This document shows positions 6,970 to 14,911 of a DNA stretch of 51,565 nucleotides, piece after piece; the first letter of the stretch is position 1; each line of letters starts with the position of its first letter. The notes below the pieces were generated by a model. It ran no database searches and was not told the DNA's origin. It saw only the letters and a program-made list of their open reading frames with translations. Position numbers and translations under genes: made by a program. Source of the stretch: Candidatus Sulfotelmatobacter sp. Lineage in GTDB: Bacteria > Eisenbacteria > RBG-16-71-46. The stretch is from positions 1 through 51,565 of the forward strand of contig DATKAB010000095.1 in the NCBI GenBank assembly GCA_035498555.1, given 5' to 3'.

Positions 6970-8007
6970 CTATTCTTCGACTTTGAGCACGATTCGCAGC
7001 ACGATTTCGCGGGTTCCGCTCTTGGGCACGGTGATGGGGACGACCAGTGAAGCTGGTTCCTCATTGGCCGAGCGCGCTGGGGCCGGCGCTGGAGCCGGGG
7101 CAGCCGCACGAGCCGGCGCCGGGCGGGCGACCGGAGCGGGGTCCGGGGCGGCAACCGGCGCGGGACGCGGAGCCGGCGCGGCGGCGCGAGCCACCGGGGC
7201 GGGCGCGGGCGCTGGAGCGGGGCGCGTCGCCGCGGCGTTCAGATCGATCTCGCGTCCGTAGTCGACCGCTCCGGCGCTCATCTCGGCGAGCTGCGCTTCG
7301 CGGGCCTCCTTGGCCATGATGTGGGCGGGCGCGGACGGCGCCGGCGCCGGTCGCGCGGGTTGCGGCGCGCCGCCGTCCTCGGCGCCCTTCGCCGGGCTGC
7401 CGGCCATGCTGGTGCGGCGAAGATCGCGAGTCACCTTCTCCATCAGCAGGTGCGAGATCCCGCGGAAGGTCTCGAACACGCCCTTGCCGTCCTTGGCCAC
7501 CGCCTCGAAGAACGGAACCTTGCCGCCCGGATTCAGCTCGGCGTTCAACTCCTCGAGGGTGTAGACGTTGGGAAGGTCGCGCTTGTTGTACTGGATCACC
7601 CACGACATCTGGTCCAGGTTGACGCCGTACTCGGACAGATTCGCGCGCAGATTGGAGAGACTCTCCTTGTTCTCTTCCATCTTGCCGACTTCGCTGTCGG
7701 CCACGAACACGATCGCGTCGGCGCCCTTGAGCACGAGCTTGCGGGTCGCGTTGTAGAACACCTGGCCGGGAACGGTGTAGAGCAGGAAGCGGGTCTTGAA
7801 GCCCATGATCTCGCCGAGATCGAGTGGCAGCAGATCGAAGAACAGCGTGCGATCCGACTGCGTCTTCATGCTCACCATCTTGCCGCGGCTGCTCTCGGGC
7901 ACCGCCTCGTAGATGGATTCGAGATTGGTGGTCTTGCCGCTCAGGCCGGCACCGTAGTACACCAGCTTGGCGTTGATCTCCTTGCCTGAATAGCTGACGA
8001 CGACCAC
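6970..8007 (-). CDS. mglA: MglA-like small GTPase with long Pro/Ala-rich tail
   Basis: From the preferred GTG at 8007 (AAGGAGG lies 8 nt upstream; another GTG at 8034 lacks a good site) the protein has 345 residues. Residues 1-195 are a Ras-like GTPase of the MglA family, with P-loop GAGLSGKTTN near residue 19, TVPGQ in place of DxxG, and NKRD for guanine specificity. MglA sets the front-rear polarity of gliding or twitching cells and is switched by the roadblock protein MglB. Here the G domain is followed by some 150 extra residues: a first Pro/Ala linker, a short helical patch (AKEAREAQLAEM), a second Pro/Ala linker of about 60 residues, and a C-terminal hydrophobic segment (SLVVPITVPKSGTREIVLRI). 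No mglB is adjacent. Confidence 0.92.
   Translation of the reverse strand: MVVVSYSGKEINAKLVYYGAGLSGKTTNLESIYEAVPESSRGKMVSMKTQSDRTLFFDLLPLDLGEIMGFKTRFLLYTVPGQVFYNATRKLVLKGADAIVFVADSEVGKMEENKESLSNLRANLSEYGVNLDQMSWVIQYNKRDLPNVYTLEELNAELNPGGKVPFFEAVAKDGKGVFETFRGISHLLMEKVTRDLRRTSMAGSPAKGAEDGGAPQPARPAPAPSAPAHIMAKEAREAQLAEMSAGAVDYGREIDLNAAATRPAPAPAPAPVARAAAPAPRPAPVAAPDPAPVARPAPARAAAPAPAPAPARSANEEPASLVVPITVPKSGTREIVLRIVLKVEE
7069..7227. repeat. Low-complexity Pro/Ala-coding repeat in the mglA-like gene
   Basis: GC-rich degenerate repeats of GCCGGC/GGCGCGG type encode PAPAPAPAPVARAAAPAP-like residues of the GTPase tail. This is compositional repetition within a coding frame and is not a mobile element. 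Confidence 0.8.
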
Positions 8008-8497
8008 GGTCAGACCCTCCTTGTGCGACCCCACCCTGTCGCGGGACGTGACCCCACGGAGCCCCTTGCCGCCCTTTCTCCACGGGCATCCCGAGGGTGA
8101 TGCGAGCCGTCCTCCTGCTCCTCCGAGAGAAGCACGCTACCCGAACGATCCGCACGCACCGGATGGGGTCGCGAACTCGAGCGCGGTCGGATCCTCCGGC
8201 CGCGAAGCTCGCGCGCGCCCCTGCCAAGGCGTTGCTGCGGGCGCTTGCTGTCAATGCGCTTATCGGCCGGGCTCAATCCGGGCTTGAAGGAAATCCACCC
8301 GCGCGGAGCGGGGACGGGCCCCGGGGTCGCCGATCGGCGCCGGCCGGGCTGGCGGCGGGCGCCGCCCTCCCTGTAGGCTTCCGGCCTCTTTCCGAAAGCC
8401 GCGAGCCCTGACCTCGATCCGTAACGAACTCCGCGTCGAAACCCCGCGCCTGCATGCGGGTCTGGCGGTCATCGCCCTGGCCGCACTCGCCTGGGCG
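8008..8497. other. Divergent intergenic region
   Basis: The region lies between the minus-strand mglA-like gene and the plus-strand GT39 gene. The last 90 nt (from 8408) probably encode the true N-terminus of the GT39 protein. On the minus strand a TTGACA is present (rc of 8248-8253), but no -10 follows at a proper distance. GC-rich palindromic patches near 8325-8365 have no clear function. No RNA gene is recognised. Confidence 0.4.
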
Positions 8498-10300
8498 GTG
8501 GTCGCGGCCTTCTTCCACCCGATCGGCGACTCCTACACCGAGAATGACTTCTACGGGGGCTACGCCGCCGGGGCGGCGGCCCTCCGGCACGGCGTGCTCG
8601 ATCCGCACCGCTATGCGGCCTACGGACCGGTCTACGAGCTGACCCTGGCGCTGGCTCAGGGCCCGGGCTGGGATGCCTTCGCCTGCGCCAAGTTCCTGTC
8701 GGTGCTCGCCGCGGCCGGGACTCTCTTCTGCTGGCTGGCGATGCTGGCGCCGCTTCTCGGCTCGCTCGGGGCGGCGCTCGCCATTCTGTTCGTGGCGGTG
8801 ACGCCCGTGTTCACGCGATACGCATATGCCGCCACCACCGACATGCTCGCCACCTTCCTGGCTTCGCTGGCGATCGCGCTGCGGCTGAGGCGCTCGGGCG
8901 CGGGTGCAAGCGTCGCGGCTGGCGCGATCGCGGCGCTCGCGACGCTGACGCGCTATCAGATGATCTTCGTGGCGTTGGCGGGGTTGTCTCCGCTGTTCGC
9001 TCGACCGGGAGCTCTCCGCGAGCGCGGCGCGTGGCGCGAGGTCGCGGAGTTCGGCGCCGGCTTCCTCGCGCTGTTCGCCCCATGGACCTGGTTCGCGTGC
9101 GCGCACGGTGCACCGCCGGCCGCGGCGCTCTATCAGCACTACGGCTTCTACGCGTCGAGTGACGCGAGCCGCAACTATCAGGACGCGGCCGGCAGCGCGC
9201 CCGAGTCGCTCGGCTGGGATGCGGCCTCGAGTTTCGCGCGGGTCGCCTCCAGCGATCCGCTCGCCCTGCTCAAGCTCTGGGCAGGGCGCGCCGTCGAGCA
9301 CCTGTGGCTCGACGCGCGAATCCTGGTGGGACCGTGGCTCGGCGCGCTGGCGCTCGCCGGAATTCTGCTGTGGCCGCTCGTGCGGCGAGGGCGCGGCATC
9401 GGCGCGATCGCCGCACTCGGTCTGATCGCGCATCTCACCCTGGTTCCGGTGTTCTACTCTCACCGGTATCGCCTGCCGCTGATCCCATTCGAGTGCGCCC
9501 TGGCCGCCGCGGCCTTGCTGTGGCTGGGGTCGCGGGGCCCGCGCGCCCGAACGGCGGCCGCGGTGCTGGCCCTGATCGCGATCGTGACGCTCACCGCGCG
9601 CAACGTCGCCGCCCAGCGCGAACTCTATCTCGAGCTGCCGCGCGACGTGCTGGCGCTCGCGCCGCGCCTGCGCAGAGAGCCGGACACCCTGCGCGTGGTG
9701 AGCCGGCGAGGCCACATCGGCTACTACACGGGCCGGCTGATCACGCCGTTCCCCCGCGTCCAACGGCTCCCGGAGCTGGCGGCCGCGGCGCGCGCGGGCG
9801 GCGCGGGATACCTCTACTTCTCGTGGTACGAGGCGCGACTGCGACCCGAGTTCCTCTATCTGCTCGACACCACCGCCACCGTTCCCGGGCTCGAGCGCCT
9901 GGCCACCTGCGAACAGCCGCCGGCGATCCTCTATCGGCTCGGCCCGGAGTTCGGAAAGGAGCCCGAGTGGCTGATGGATTCCTACCAGCGACGAGTCCAC
10001 GAGTCGCGCGCCGCGATCCGCATCTATCCCGACGCCGACGCCGCCCCGGCGCGAGCAGTGCTGGCGGCCGACACGCTCCTCCACGGGCACGCTCGCGCCG
10101 CGCTGGCCATGGCACGTGAGGCCCGCGGTGCGCGGCCCGACCTGGCCCTGGCGTGGCGCGTGGAAGGGGCGGCGCTCCAGCTGCTCGGCGATTCGCTGGG
10201 GGCGCGAGCGGCGCTCGATCGGGCCGCGCGCGCCGCGCGCGAGGACACGCTCCCGTCCGGCGCCGCCCGATCGAGCGGCGAACCGCCGTTCAGGCGCTGA
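8498..10300 (+). CDS. GT39/ArnT-like membrane glycosyltransferase with C-terminal helical repeat
   Basis: This is a 600-residue polytopic membrane protein. The acidic motif after the first helix (SYTENDFYGGYAAGA), the repeated hydrophobic helices to about residue 380 and the YSHRYRLPLIPF loop are typical of PMT/ArnT-type GT-C enzymes, which use polyprenyl-phosphate sugars on the periplasmic side. A soluble C-terminal part follows, ending in a helical, TPR-like stretch (ARAVLAADTLLHGHARAALA onward). The coordinate given is the first standard start (GTG). However, the frame is open upstream and encodes TSIRNELRVET followed by a hydrophobic helix that completes TM1. The real start may therefore be the CTG at 8408 or another non-standard codon. 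The 3' end overlaps the convergent hypothetical gene by 11 nt. Confidence 0.82.
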   Translation: MVAAFFHPIGDSYTENDFYGGYAAGAAALRHGVLDPHRYAAYGPVYELTLALAQGPGWDAFACAKFLSVLAAAGTLFCWLAMLAPLLGSLGAALAILFVAVTPVFTRYAYAATTDMLATFLASLAIALRLRRSGAGASVAAGAIAALATLTRYQMIFVALAGLSPLFARPGALRERGAWREVAEFGAGFLALFAPWTWFACAHGAPPAAALYQHYGFYASSDASRNYQDAAGSAPESLGWDAASSFARVASSDPLALLKLWAGRAVEHLWLDARILVGPWLGALALAGILLWPLVRRGRGIGAIAALGLIAHLTLVPVFYSHRYRLPLIPFECALAAAALLWLGSRGPRARTAAAVLALIAIVTLTARNVAAQRELYLELPRDVLALAPRLRREPDTLRVVSRRGHIGYYTGRLITPFPRVQRLPELAAAARAGGAGYLYFSWYEARLRPEFLYLLDTTATVPGLERLATCEQPPAILYRLGPEFGKEPEWLMDSYQRRVHESRAAIRIYPDADAAPARAVLAADTLLHGHARAALAMAREARGARPDLALAWRVEGAALQLLGDSLGARAALDRAARAAREDTLPSGAARSSGEPPFRR

Positions 10301-10706
10301 CCGCGGACAGCTCCCGGAACAGCCAGATCCCCTGGCGCTCGCGCACCTGGGTCTGGAGCCGCTCGCCCGGATTCGTATAGTGGGCGAGGAAGATCGGTTT
10401 CAGCTTCGGGCACTCGTCGGTACGGAAGTAGCGGCAGGCGCGAGTGAACATCTCGTCGCGATTGGAGTACACGAATGCCGTCACCTCGGTCACGCGTTCG
10501 AACTGCTGCTCGCTGTAGGCGGTCTCCGGCGAGTCCTCCATGTCCAGCCACAACGACGCTCGCGGCTGGACCACCTCGAACTCGTGCTTGTGGGTCATCA
10601 GGTATTCCCACAGCCCGAAGATCTCGAGTGGAATGAACCGGGGTGAGCCTGCGTCCTTCGAGCCCGGCGTGCGAATGTGGCAGCGCACCAGCTTCTGACT
10701 GGCCAT
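10290..10706 (-). CDS. Conserved-looking hypothetical protein
   Basis: This is a 138-residue soluble protein from the ATG of MASQKLVRCHIRTPG, which has AGAGGGA upstream; the frame extends 18 codons further but without a better site. The composition is that of a folded globular protein (WLDMEDSPE, VTAFVYSNRDEMF, LKPIFLAHYTNPG). There is no signal peptide, membrane segment or metal motif; two lone cysteines lie in the C-terminal half. I do not recognise the family. Its stop overlaps the end of the convergent GT39 gene, and it is divergent from the acyltransferase operon. Confidence 0.65.
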   Translation of the reverse strand: MASQKLVRCHIRTPGSKDAGSPRFIPLEIFGLWEYLMTHKHEFEVVQPRASLWLDMEDSPETAYSEQQFERVTEVTAFVYSNRDEMFTRACRYFRTDECPKLKPIFLAHYTNPGERLQTQVRERQGIWLFRELSAVSA

Positions 10707-10832
10707 GATCAGGTCCCTCTGTTCGTCCGGACGCGGTGCTTCGCGAACGATGCGGCGCATCGTAGGTCCGGCTCACCCTCGGGTCAACGATCCGCTCGCG
10801 AGCTCCGTCGCGAGTCGGACCCCGGCCGGTGC

Positions 10833-10862
10833 TTGACAGGGTTTCGGGCCGGGCCGTAGCTT
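10833..10862 (+). promoter_or_regulatory. Candidate sigma-70 promoter of the acyltransferase operon
   Basis: A perfect -35 TTGACA (10833-10838), an 18-nt spacer and TAGCTT (10857-10862) as a weak -10 precede the acyltransferase ATG by about 50 nt. The -10 keeps the first, second and last consensus bases, as do the other two promoters I could place in this window. Confidence 0.5.
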
Positions 10863-10914
10863 GCCCGGGACTCCCCGAAGCACCCGATCGCTCCGGAAAG
10901 GAGTAGAGATCAGG

Positions 10915-11808
10915 ATGTCTCGACTCGTCTATGGGTGGCTGACGGCTTTCATCGCCGGAATGCCGATGCGGCTCGGATACTTCATCGCCGATCTCCTGAC
11001 CGGGATTCACTGGGCCTTCTTCCCCGCCCGCCGGCACGCCGCGCTCGCCAATCTCGCCCAGATCCGCCCCACCGCCAGCCGGCGGGAGCGGGCAGCTCTC
11101 GCGCGCTCCATGATGCGGTCCTACAACCGGATGATGTTCGAGTTCTTCCGGCTGCCCCACCTCTCCCGCGAGGAGCTGCTCGGCTCGGTCGAGGTTAGCG
11201 GCCGCGAGCACCTCGAGGAAGCCGTCGCCCGCGGCCGTGGCGTGATCCTGTGCTGCTCGCACATCGGCAACTGGGAACTGGCGGCCGTGGTGCTCGCGCA
11301 CTGGGGATATACGGTGACGGCGGTGGCGGGCGTCCAGCTCAACCGCTGGCTGACCCCGGCGGTGCGCGAGACCCGCGCCGAGCTCGCCATCCACACCGTG
11401 GCGCCCGAGGACGGGTTCCGCAAGCTCCTGCGGGCGATCGAGCGCAACGAGATGATCGCGCTGATGGTGGACGGCGACATCTACAGCCACGGCATTCCGG
11501 TCGAGATGTTCGGCCGCGAGACACGCTTTCCCGCCGGTCCCGGAACGCTCGCCCAGCGAACCGGCGCGCTCATCATCAGCGGCTACTGCGAGCGCGTACG
11601 GCCCGGACGCTTCCGGGTCGTCATCGAGCCGGCGCTGGATCCGGCGGCCTACCCGACCACCGCGGCGCTGCACGCGGCGGTGGCCTCGCTCACCGAGAAG
11701 CACATCCGCAGCCACCTCGATCAATGGTGCATCTTCCGGCCGCTGTGGGAGCCGGTGCCCGCCGAGGCGGGCGAGACCGCGGGTGAACCGGGGAGCGTGC
11801 GCGCGTGA
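10915..11808 (+). CDS. Lysophospholipid/lipid A-type acyltransferase (LpxL/PatA-like)
   Basis: This is a 297-residue enzyme. The catalytic HX4E motif is H116-I-G-N-W-E121 in CCSHIGNWE, exactly the form seen in HtrB/LpxL and in PatA, the acyltransferase of mycobacterial phosphatidylinositol mannosides. An N-terminal amphipathic or membrane-associated helix (YGWLTAFIAGMPMRLGYF) and the later substrate-loop motif (PVEMFGRETRFPAGPGTLA) fit the family. The ATG is preceded by AAGGAG; an upstream in-frame ATG at 10861 overlaps the promoter. The stop codon overlaps the GT4 gene start (GTGA), so the two proteins are made together and probably act on the same lipid. Direct lipid A acylation is the alternative. 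Confidence 0.88.
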   Translation: MSRLVYGWLTAFIAGMPMRLGYFIADLLTGIHWAFFPARRHAALANLAQIRPTASRRERAALARSMMRSYNRMMFEFFRLPHLSREELLGSVEVSGREHLEEAVARGRGVILCCSHIGNWELAAVVLAHWGYTVTAVAGVQLNRWLTPAVRETRAELAIHTVAPEDGFRKLLRAIERNEMIALMVDGDIYSHGIPVEMFGRETRFPAGPGTLAQRTGALIISGYCERVRPGRFRVVIEPALDPAAYPTTAALHAAVASLTEKHIRSHLDQWCIFRPLWEPVPAEAGETAGEPGSVRA

Positions 11809-12944
11809 AGGTCGGAATCGTTTCCCAGTCCTACTATCCGCGCTACGGCGGCGTCACCGAACACGTCCATCACACCGCAGTCGAGCTGCGCCGCCGCGGT
11901 CACGACGTGACCATCATCACCAGCCGATTCCGCGAGGGCGAGGCCGGGCTGCCGGACGTGGAACGCATCGGCATGAACGTACTGGTGCCGTTCAATCGGG
12001 CCTTCGTGGATCTCACCGTGGGCTGGAACCTGAGGCGGGATCTCGAGCGCGTGTTGCGCGCGCACGATTTCGATCTGCTCCACGTCCACTGCCCCACCGC
12101 GCCCACCCTGCCGATCCTGGCGATCGAAAGCGCAACCTGCCCGTTGGTGGGAACGTTTCACACCACCAGCGGACGCAGCGCGCTGATGGATTTCTTCAAG
12201 CCGCGCCTCACCCGTTGCGTCGAGAAGCTCACGGCTCGCGTGGCGGTTTCGAGGACCGCGCGGCAATCCGCCGAGCTCTATTTTCCAGGCACGTACGAAC
12301 TGATTCCGAATGGCGTGGACGTCGAGCGCTTTCACGGCGCGATCGAACCGTTCGGGGAATGGCGCGATCCCGATCGCGTGAACCTGCTGTTCGTCGGCCG
12401 GCTCGACCCGCGCAAGGGTCTGGACCTGTTGATCGCGGCCATGCCCCGGATCCTCGAGCGCACCGGCGGCCGCGCGCGCCTGCTGGTGGTCGGGGATTCG
12501 TATCTGCGCCCGAAGTTCGAGGCCTCGGTGGCGCCTTCGGCCCGCGCCCACGTCCATTTCCTCGGTCACGTGCCGAGCGCCGATCTGCCCCGCTGGTATG
12601 CGACCGGCGACATCTTCGTTTCGCCGGCCTCGGGCAACGAGAGTTTCGGCATCGTGCTGCTCGAGGCAATGGCGGCGGCGCGGCCGGTGGTGGCGAGCGA
12701 CATTCCCGGCTACCGCTCGGTGGTGGTGCCCGACGTGAACGGCGTGCTGTTCCCGCCCGGAGACGTCGAGGCGCTGGCGCGCACCGTGTCGCGCCTCGCC
12801 GAAGATCCCGAGCGCCGCCTGCTGATGGCCGGCCGTGGCCGCGCGCGCGCGCTGGAATTCGCATGGCCGCGCGTCACCGATCGACTCGAGTCGGTGTACC
12901 GGGAGGCCCTCACTCGCCGCGCCGCGGTTCACACCGCGGCCTGA
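11805..12944 (+). CDS. GT4 glycosyltransferase, PimA-like
   Basis: This is a 379-residue GT-B enzyme. The N-terminal donor-independent half has the glycine-rich start YYPRYGGVTEHVHHTA and the lipid-acceptor region FDLLHVHCPTAPTLPI. The C-terminal half has FVGRLDPRKG and the EX7E motif region NESFGIVLLEAMAAARPVVA. The order of these motifs closely resembles phosphatidylinositol mannosyltransferase PimA. It overlaps the acyltransferase gene by 4 nt, as patA lies just before pimA in actinobacteria, which suggests a mannosylated or otherwise glycosylated, acylated membrane lipid. The sugar and acceptor cannot be read from the sequence. Confidence 0.88.
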   Translation: MKVGIVSQSYYPRYGGVTEHVHHTAVELRRRGHDVTIITSRFREGEAGLPDVERIGMNVLVPFNRAFVDLTVGWNLRRDLERVLRAHDFDLLHVHCPTAPTLPILAIESATCPLVGTFHTTSGRSALMDFFKPRLTRCVEKLTARVAVSRTARQSAELYFPGTYELIPNGVDVERFHGAIEPFGEWRDPDRVNLLFVGRLDPRKGLDLLIAAMPRILERTGGRARLLVVGDSYLRPKFEASVAPSARAHVHFLGHVPSADLPRWYATGDIFVSPASGNESFGIVLLEAMAAARPVVASDIPGYRSVVVPDVNGVLFPPGDVEALARTVSRLAEDPERRLLMAGRGRARALEFAWPRVTDRLESVYREALTRRAAVHTAA

Positions 12945-12951
12945 TCGCGGC

Positions 12952-14208
12952 ATGCAGACCGGGGCTCACCCCACGCCCCTGCTTCGCCAGCGCGACTTCG
13001 CGGCACTCTGGTGGGGCCAGTTCATCTCGATGCTGGGCGATCGCCTGACCTACCTGGCGCTCGGCGGCCTGCTCCTCGAACACACCCATCGCGGCACCGA
13101 CAGCGACTACCCGGTGCTGCTGGCGATGCTCAACAACGTGATGGTCGCGCCGGTCCTGCTCTTCGCCCCGTTCACCGGCCCGTGGGTCGATCGCATGAAC
13201 CTGAAGCGCGTGCTGGTGATCTCGGATCTCTGTCGCGCGCTGGTGGTGCTCGGGATTCCCTGGGCCTACACGATGGGCCAGCGCACGGGACCGACCTTCG
13301 CGCTGGTGTTCATCATGTTCACCTGCAACGTCCTGTTCCTGCCGGCGAAGAGCGCGCTCACTCCCGAAATCGTTCCGGCGGAGCAATTACTCGGCGCCAA
13401 CTCCCTGCTGTCGGTGGCCGGGATCGCGGCCACGGTGGTGGGCGCGTTGTTCGGCGGCTACGTGGTGGATCACTTCGGCTGGCCGTTCGCCATGCGCCTC
13501 GATTCGCTGACCTACCTGGTGTCGGTGATCACTCTGGTTCTGGTCCGCTACTCCCCGGAGCGGCACGCGGCCCAGCGGCCCGAGGTCACCTGGGGCGGCT
13601 ACCTGCGCGAGGTTGGCGAGGGCTGGGCGCTGATCCGGCGCCGCGCGCCGGTGGCGCTCGGGCTCGTGACGCTGGCCGCGGTCTGGGTGGGGGGCGGCTT
13701 CCTTCAGGTGGCCGGAAATCCCCACATCCAGCGGGCGGCGAGCGTTCCGGGCATGGAGCGCGTCGGCCTGCTGCTGGGCTCGCTCGGTCTCGGTGCGATG
13801 CTCGGTACGTGGTGGATCAACTCGCGCGGCAAGCATCTGCCGCGCCCGATGCTGCTCGGGGCGGGCTACATACTCGCAAGCGGCGCCCTGGTGGCGTTCG
13901 CGGTCAGCTCGCGCTTCGCGGTGTTCGCGATCGCCGCGCTGCTGGTCGGCGCCTTCATCGCGCCGGCGTTCGTGTTGTGCGAGACGCTGCTGCAGGAAGG
14001 CGTGGATCTTCACCAGCGCGGGCGCGTGTTCAGCGCGCGCGACTTCCTGATGCGGCTGGCGCTGCTGTTGAGCGGCCTCGCTGCCGCCTGGCTCACCCCG
14101 CTGGTGGGAACGCGCGACACGCTGCTCGTGTGTGCCGGATTGATCGCGGCGATCGGCATGCTCGCGCTGGTGTGGGGACGGAGCAATCCGGGGCTGATGA
14201 AGCTCTAG
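12952..14208 (+). CDS. MFS transporter
   Basis: This is a 418-residue protein with about 12 hydrophobic helices. It starts MQTGAHPTPLLRQRDFAALW; the typical entry into TM1 is FAALWWGQFISMLGDRL, and the MFS loop motif appears as PWVDRMNLKRVLVISD. The family resembles the EntS/MFS_3 group of drug or siderophore exporters. The ATG lies 7 nt after the GT4 stop, so it belongs to the acyltransferase-GT4 operon and may flip or export the glycolipid or an intermediate. The frame extends upstream inside the GT4 gene, but that part is out of frame with the transporter family. Confidence 0.9.
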   Translation: MQTGAHPTPLLRQRDFAALWWGQFISMLGDRLTYLALGGLLLEHTHRGTDSDYPVLLAMLNNVMVAPVLLFAPFTGPWVDRMNLKRVLVISDLCRALVVLGIPWAYTMGQRTGPTFALVFIMFTCNVLFLPAKSALTPEIVPAEQLLGANSLLSVAGIAATVVGALFGGYVVDHFGWPFAMRLDSLTYLVSVITLVLVRYSPERHAAQRPEVTWGGYLREVGEGWALIRRRAPVALGLVTLAAVWVGGGFLQVAGNPHIQRAASVPGMERVGLLLGSLGLGAMLGTWWINSRGKHLPRPMLLGAGYILASGALVAFAVSSRFAVFAIAALLVGAFIAPAFVLCETLLQEGVDLHQRGRVFSARDFLMRLALLLSGLAAAWLTPLVGTRDTLLVCAGLIAAIGMLALVWGRSNPGLMKL

Positions 14209-14229
14209 CGCTCGCCACCCGGGCGGGGA

Positions 14230-14811
14230 TCAGCGCACGAGCGGCGCTCCCGGCTCCAGGTCGACGCCCCACTTCTCGCGCAGCGCGTGGCGAAACAGGC
14301 CGGGGTCGGCCCCGGGCCCCACGGTGCGGCGATAGGCTTCGTAGGCCTCGACGATGGCCTGGCCGTAACGCGTGAACAATTGTCCCTGAGCCCAGGCCTC
14401 GGCAATCCCGGCCCCGGCTTCGGGCCCGATGTGATCGAGCGCGAGGCGCGCGGCGTCGGCGGCGGTCAGGGGGCTCTCGGCGCTATCCGCGCCGGATTCG
14501 TCGGAGGAACTCGCCGGCGAGCCGACCGAGCGGTAGGCCGAATCCTCTCCTGCCGTTCGCTCGCGCTCGGTTGCCGGCGGAGCCGGTGCGGACGCTTGAG
14601 GCTCCGGCTCGAGGCGACGGGACCAGTCGGAGGGGTACGCGGGACCGCCGCCGAGCGCGGGCGCTTCGGTGGGCGGCGCTTCAACGGGGACCGCGGGCTC
14701 GACGGTGAATGCTTCGCGACAGCGCGGGCAGCGTACGCGCGCGCCGAGCGGTCCGAGCAGGGACTCGGGAAGGATGTAGCGGGTGCTGCAGTGAGGGCAG
14801 GTGACCTGCAT
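14230..14811 (-). CDS. Zinc-ribbon (MJ0042-type) protein
   Basis: This is a 193-residue protein. The N-terminus is a four-cysteine zinc ribbon of the MJ0042/zinc_ribbon_5 type (C5-x2-C8 and C28-x2-C31, in MQVTCPHCSTRY and RVRCPRCREAF). A Pro/Ala/Glu-rich disordered stretch (about 40-115) links it to a C-terminal helical segment (AARLALDHIGPEAG onward) that ends KWGVDLEPGAPLVR. Such ribbons often lead TPR or sensory proteins; here nothing recognisable follows. It lies downstream of recG on the same strand, after a hairpin. Confidence 0.8.
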   Translation of the reverse strand: MQVTCPHCSTRYILPESLLGPLGARVRCPRCREAFTVEPAVPVEAPPTEAPALGGGPAYPSDWSRRLEPEPQASAPAPPATERERTAGEDSAYRSVGSPASSSDESGADSAESPLTAADAARLALDHIGPEAGAGIAEAWAQGQLFTRYGQAIVEAYEAYRRTVGPGADPGLFRHALREKWGVDLEPGAPLVR

Positions 14812-14844
14812 CCCGAGACCACTCCATGGTCGATGGACTGCGGC

Positions 14845-14874
14845 GGGCCCGCCTTCCCGATCGGGGCGGGTCCC
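14845..14874 (-). terminator. GC-rich hairpin after recG
   Basis: CCCGCC (14848-14853) pairs with GGCGGG (14865-14870). GGG (14845-14847) can extend the stem with CCC (14872-14874) across a one-base bulge, and the loop is 11 nt. It lies 37 nt after the recG stop and before the zinc-ribbon gene, both on the minus strand. There is no T tract. Confidence 0.4.
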
Positions 14875-14911
14875 GGTCGATTATCGGCGGTTCGCGACGC
14901 CGGCGTGAGCG

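Noticed and set aside
8010-8276. An 88-codon minus-strand frame upstream of the mglA-like gene as a possible mglB
   Set aside because: The product is Arg/Ser-rich and shows nothing of the roadblock fold; it overlaps the mglA start region.
8273-10090. A 605-codon minus-strand frame opposite the GT39 gene
   Set aside because: It is composed of Arg/Gly/Gln/Glu-rich text with no fold-like pattern and is antisense to a clear glycosyltransferase.
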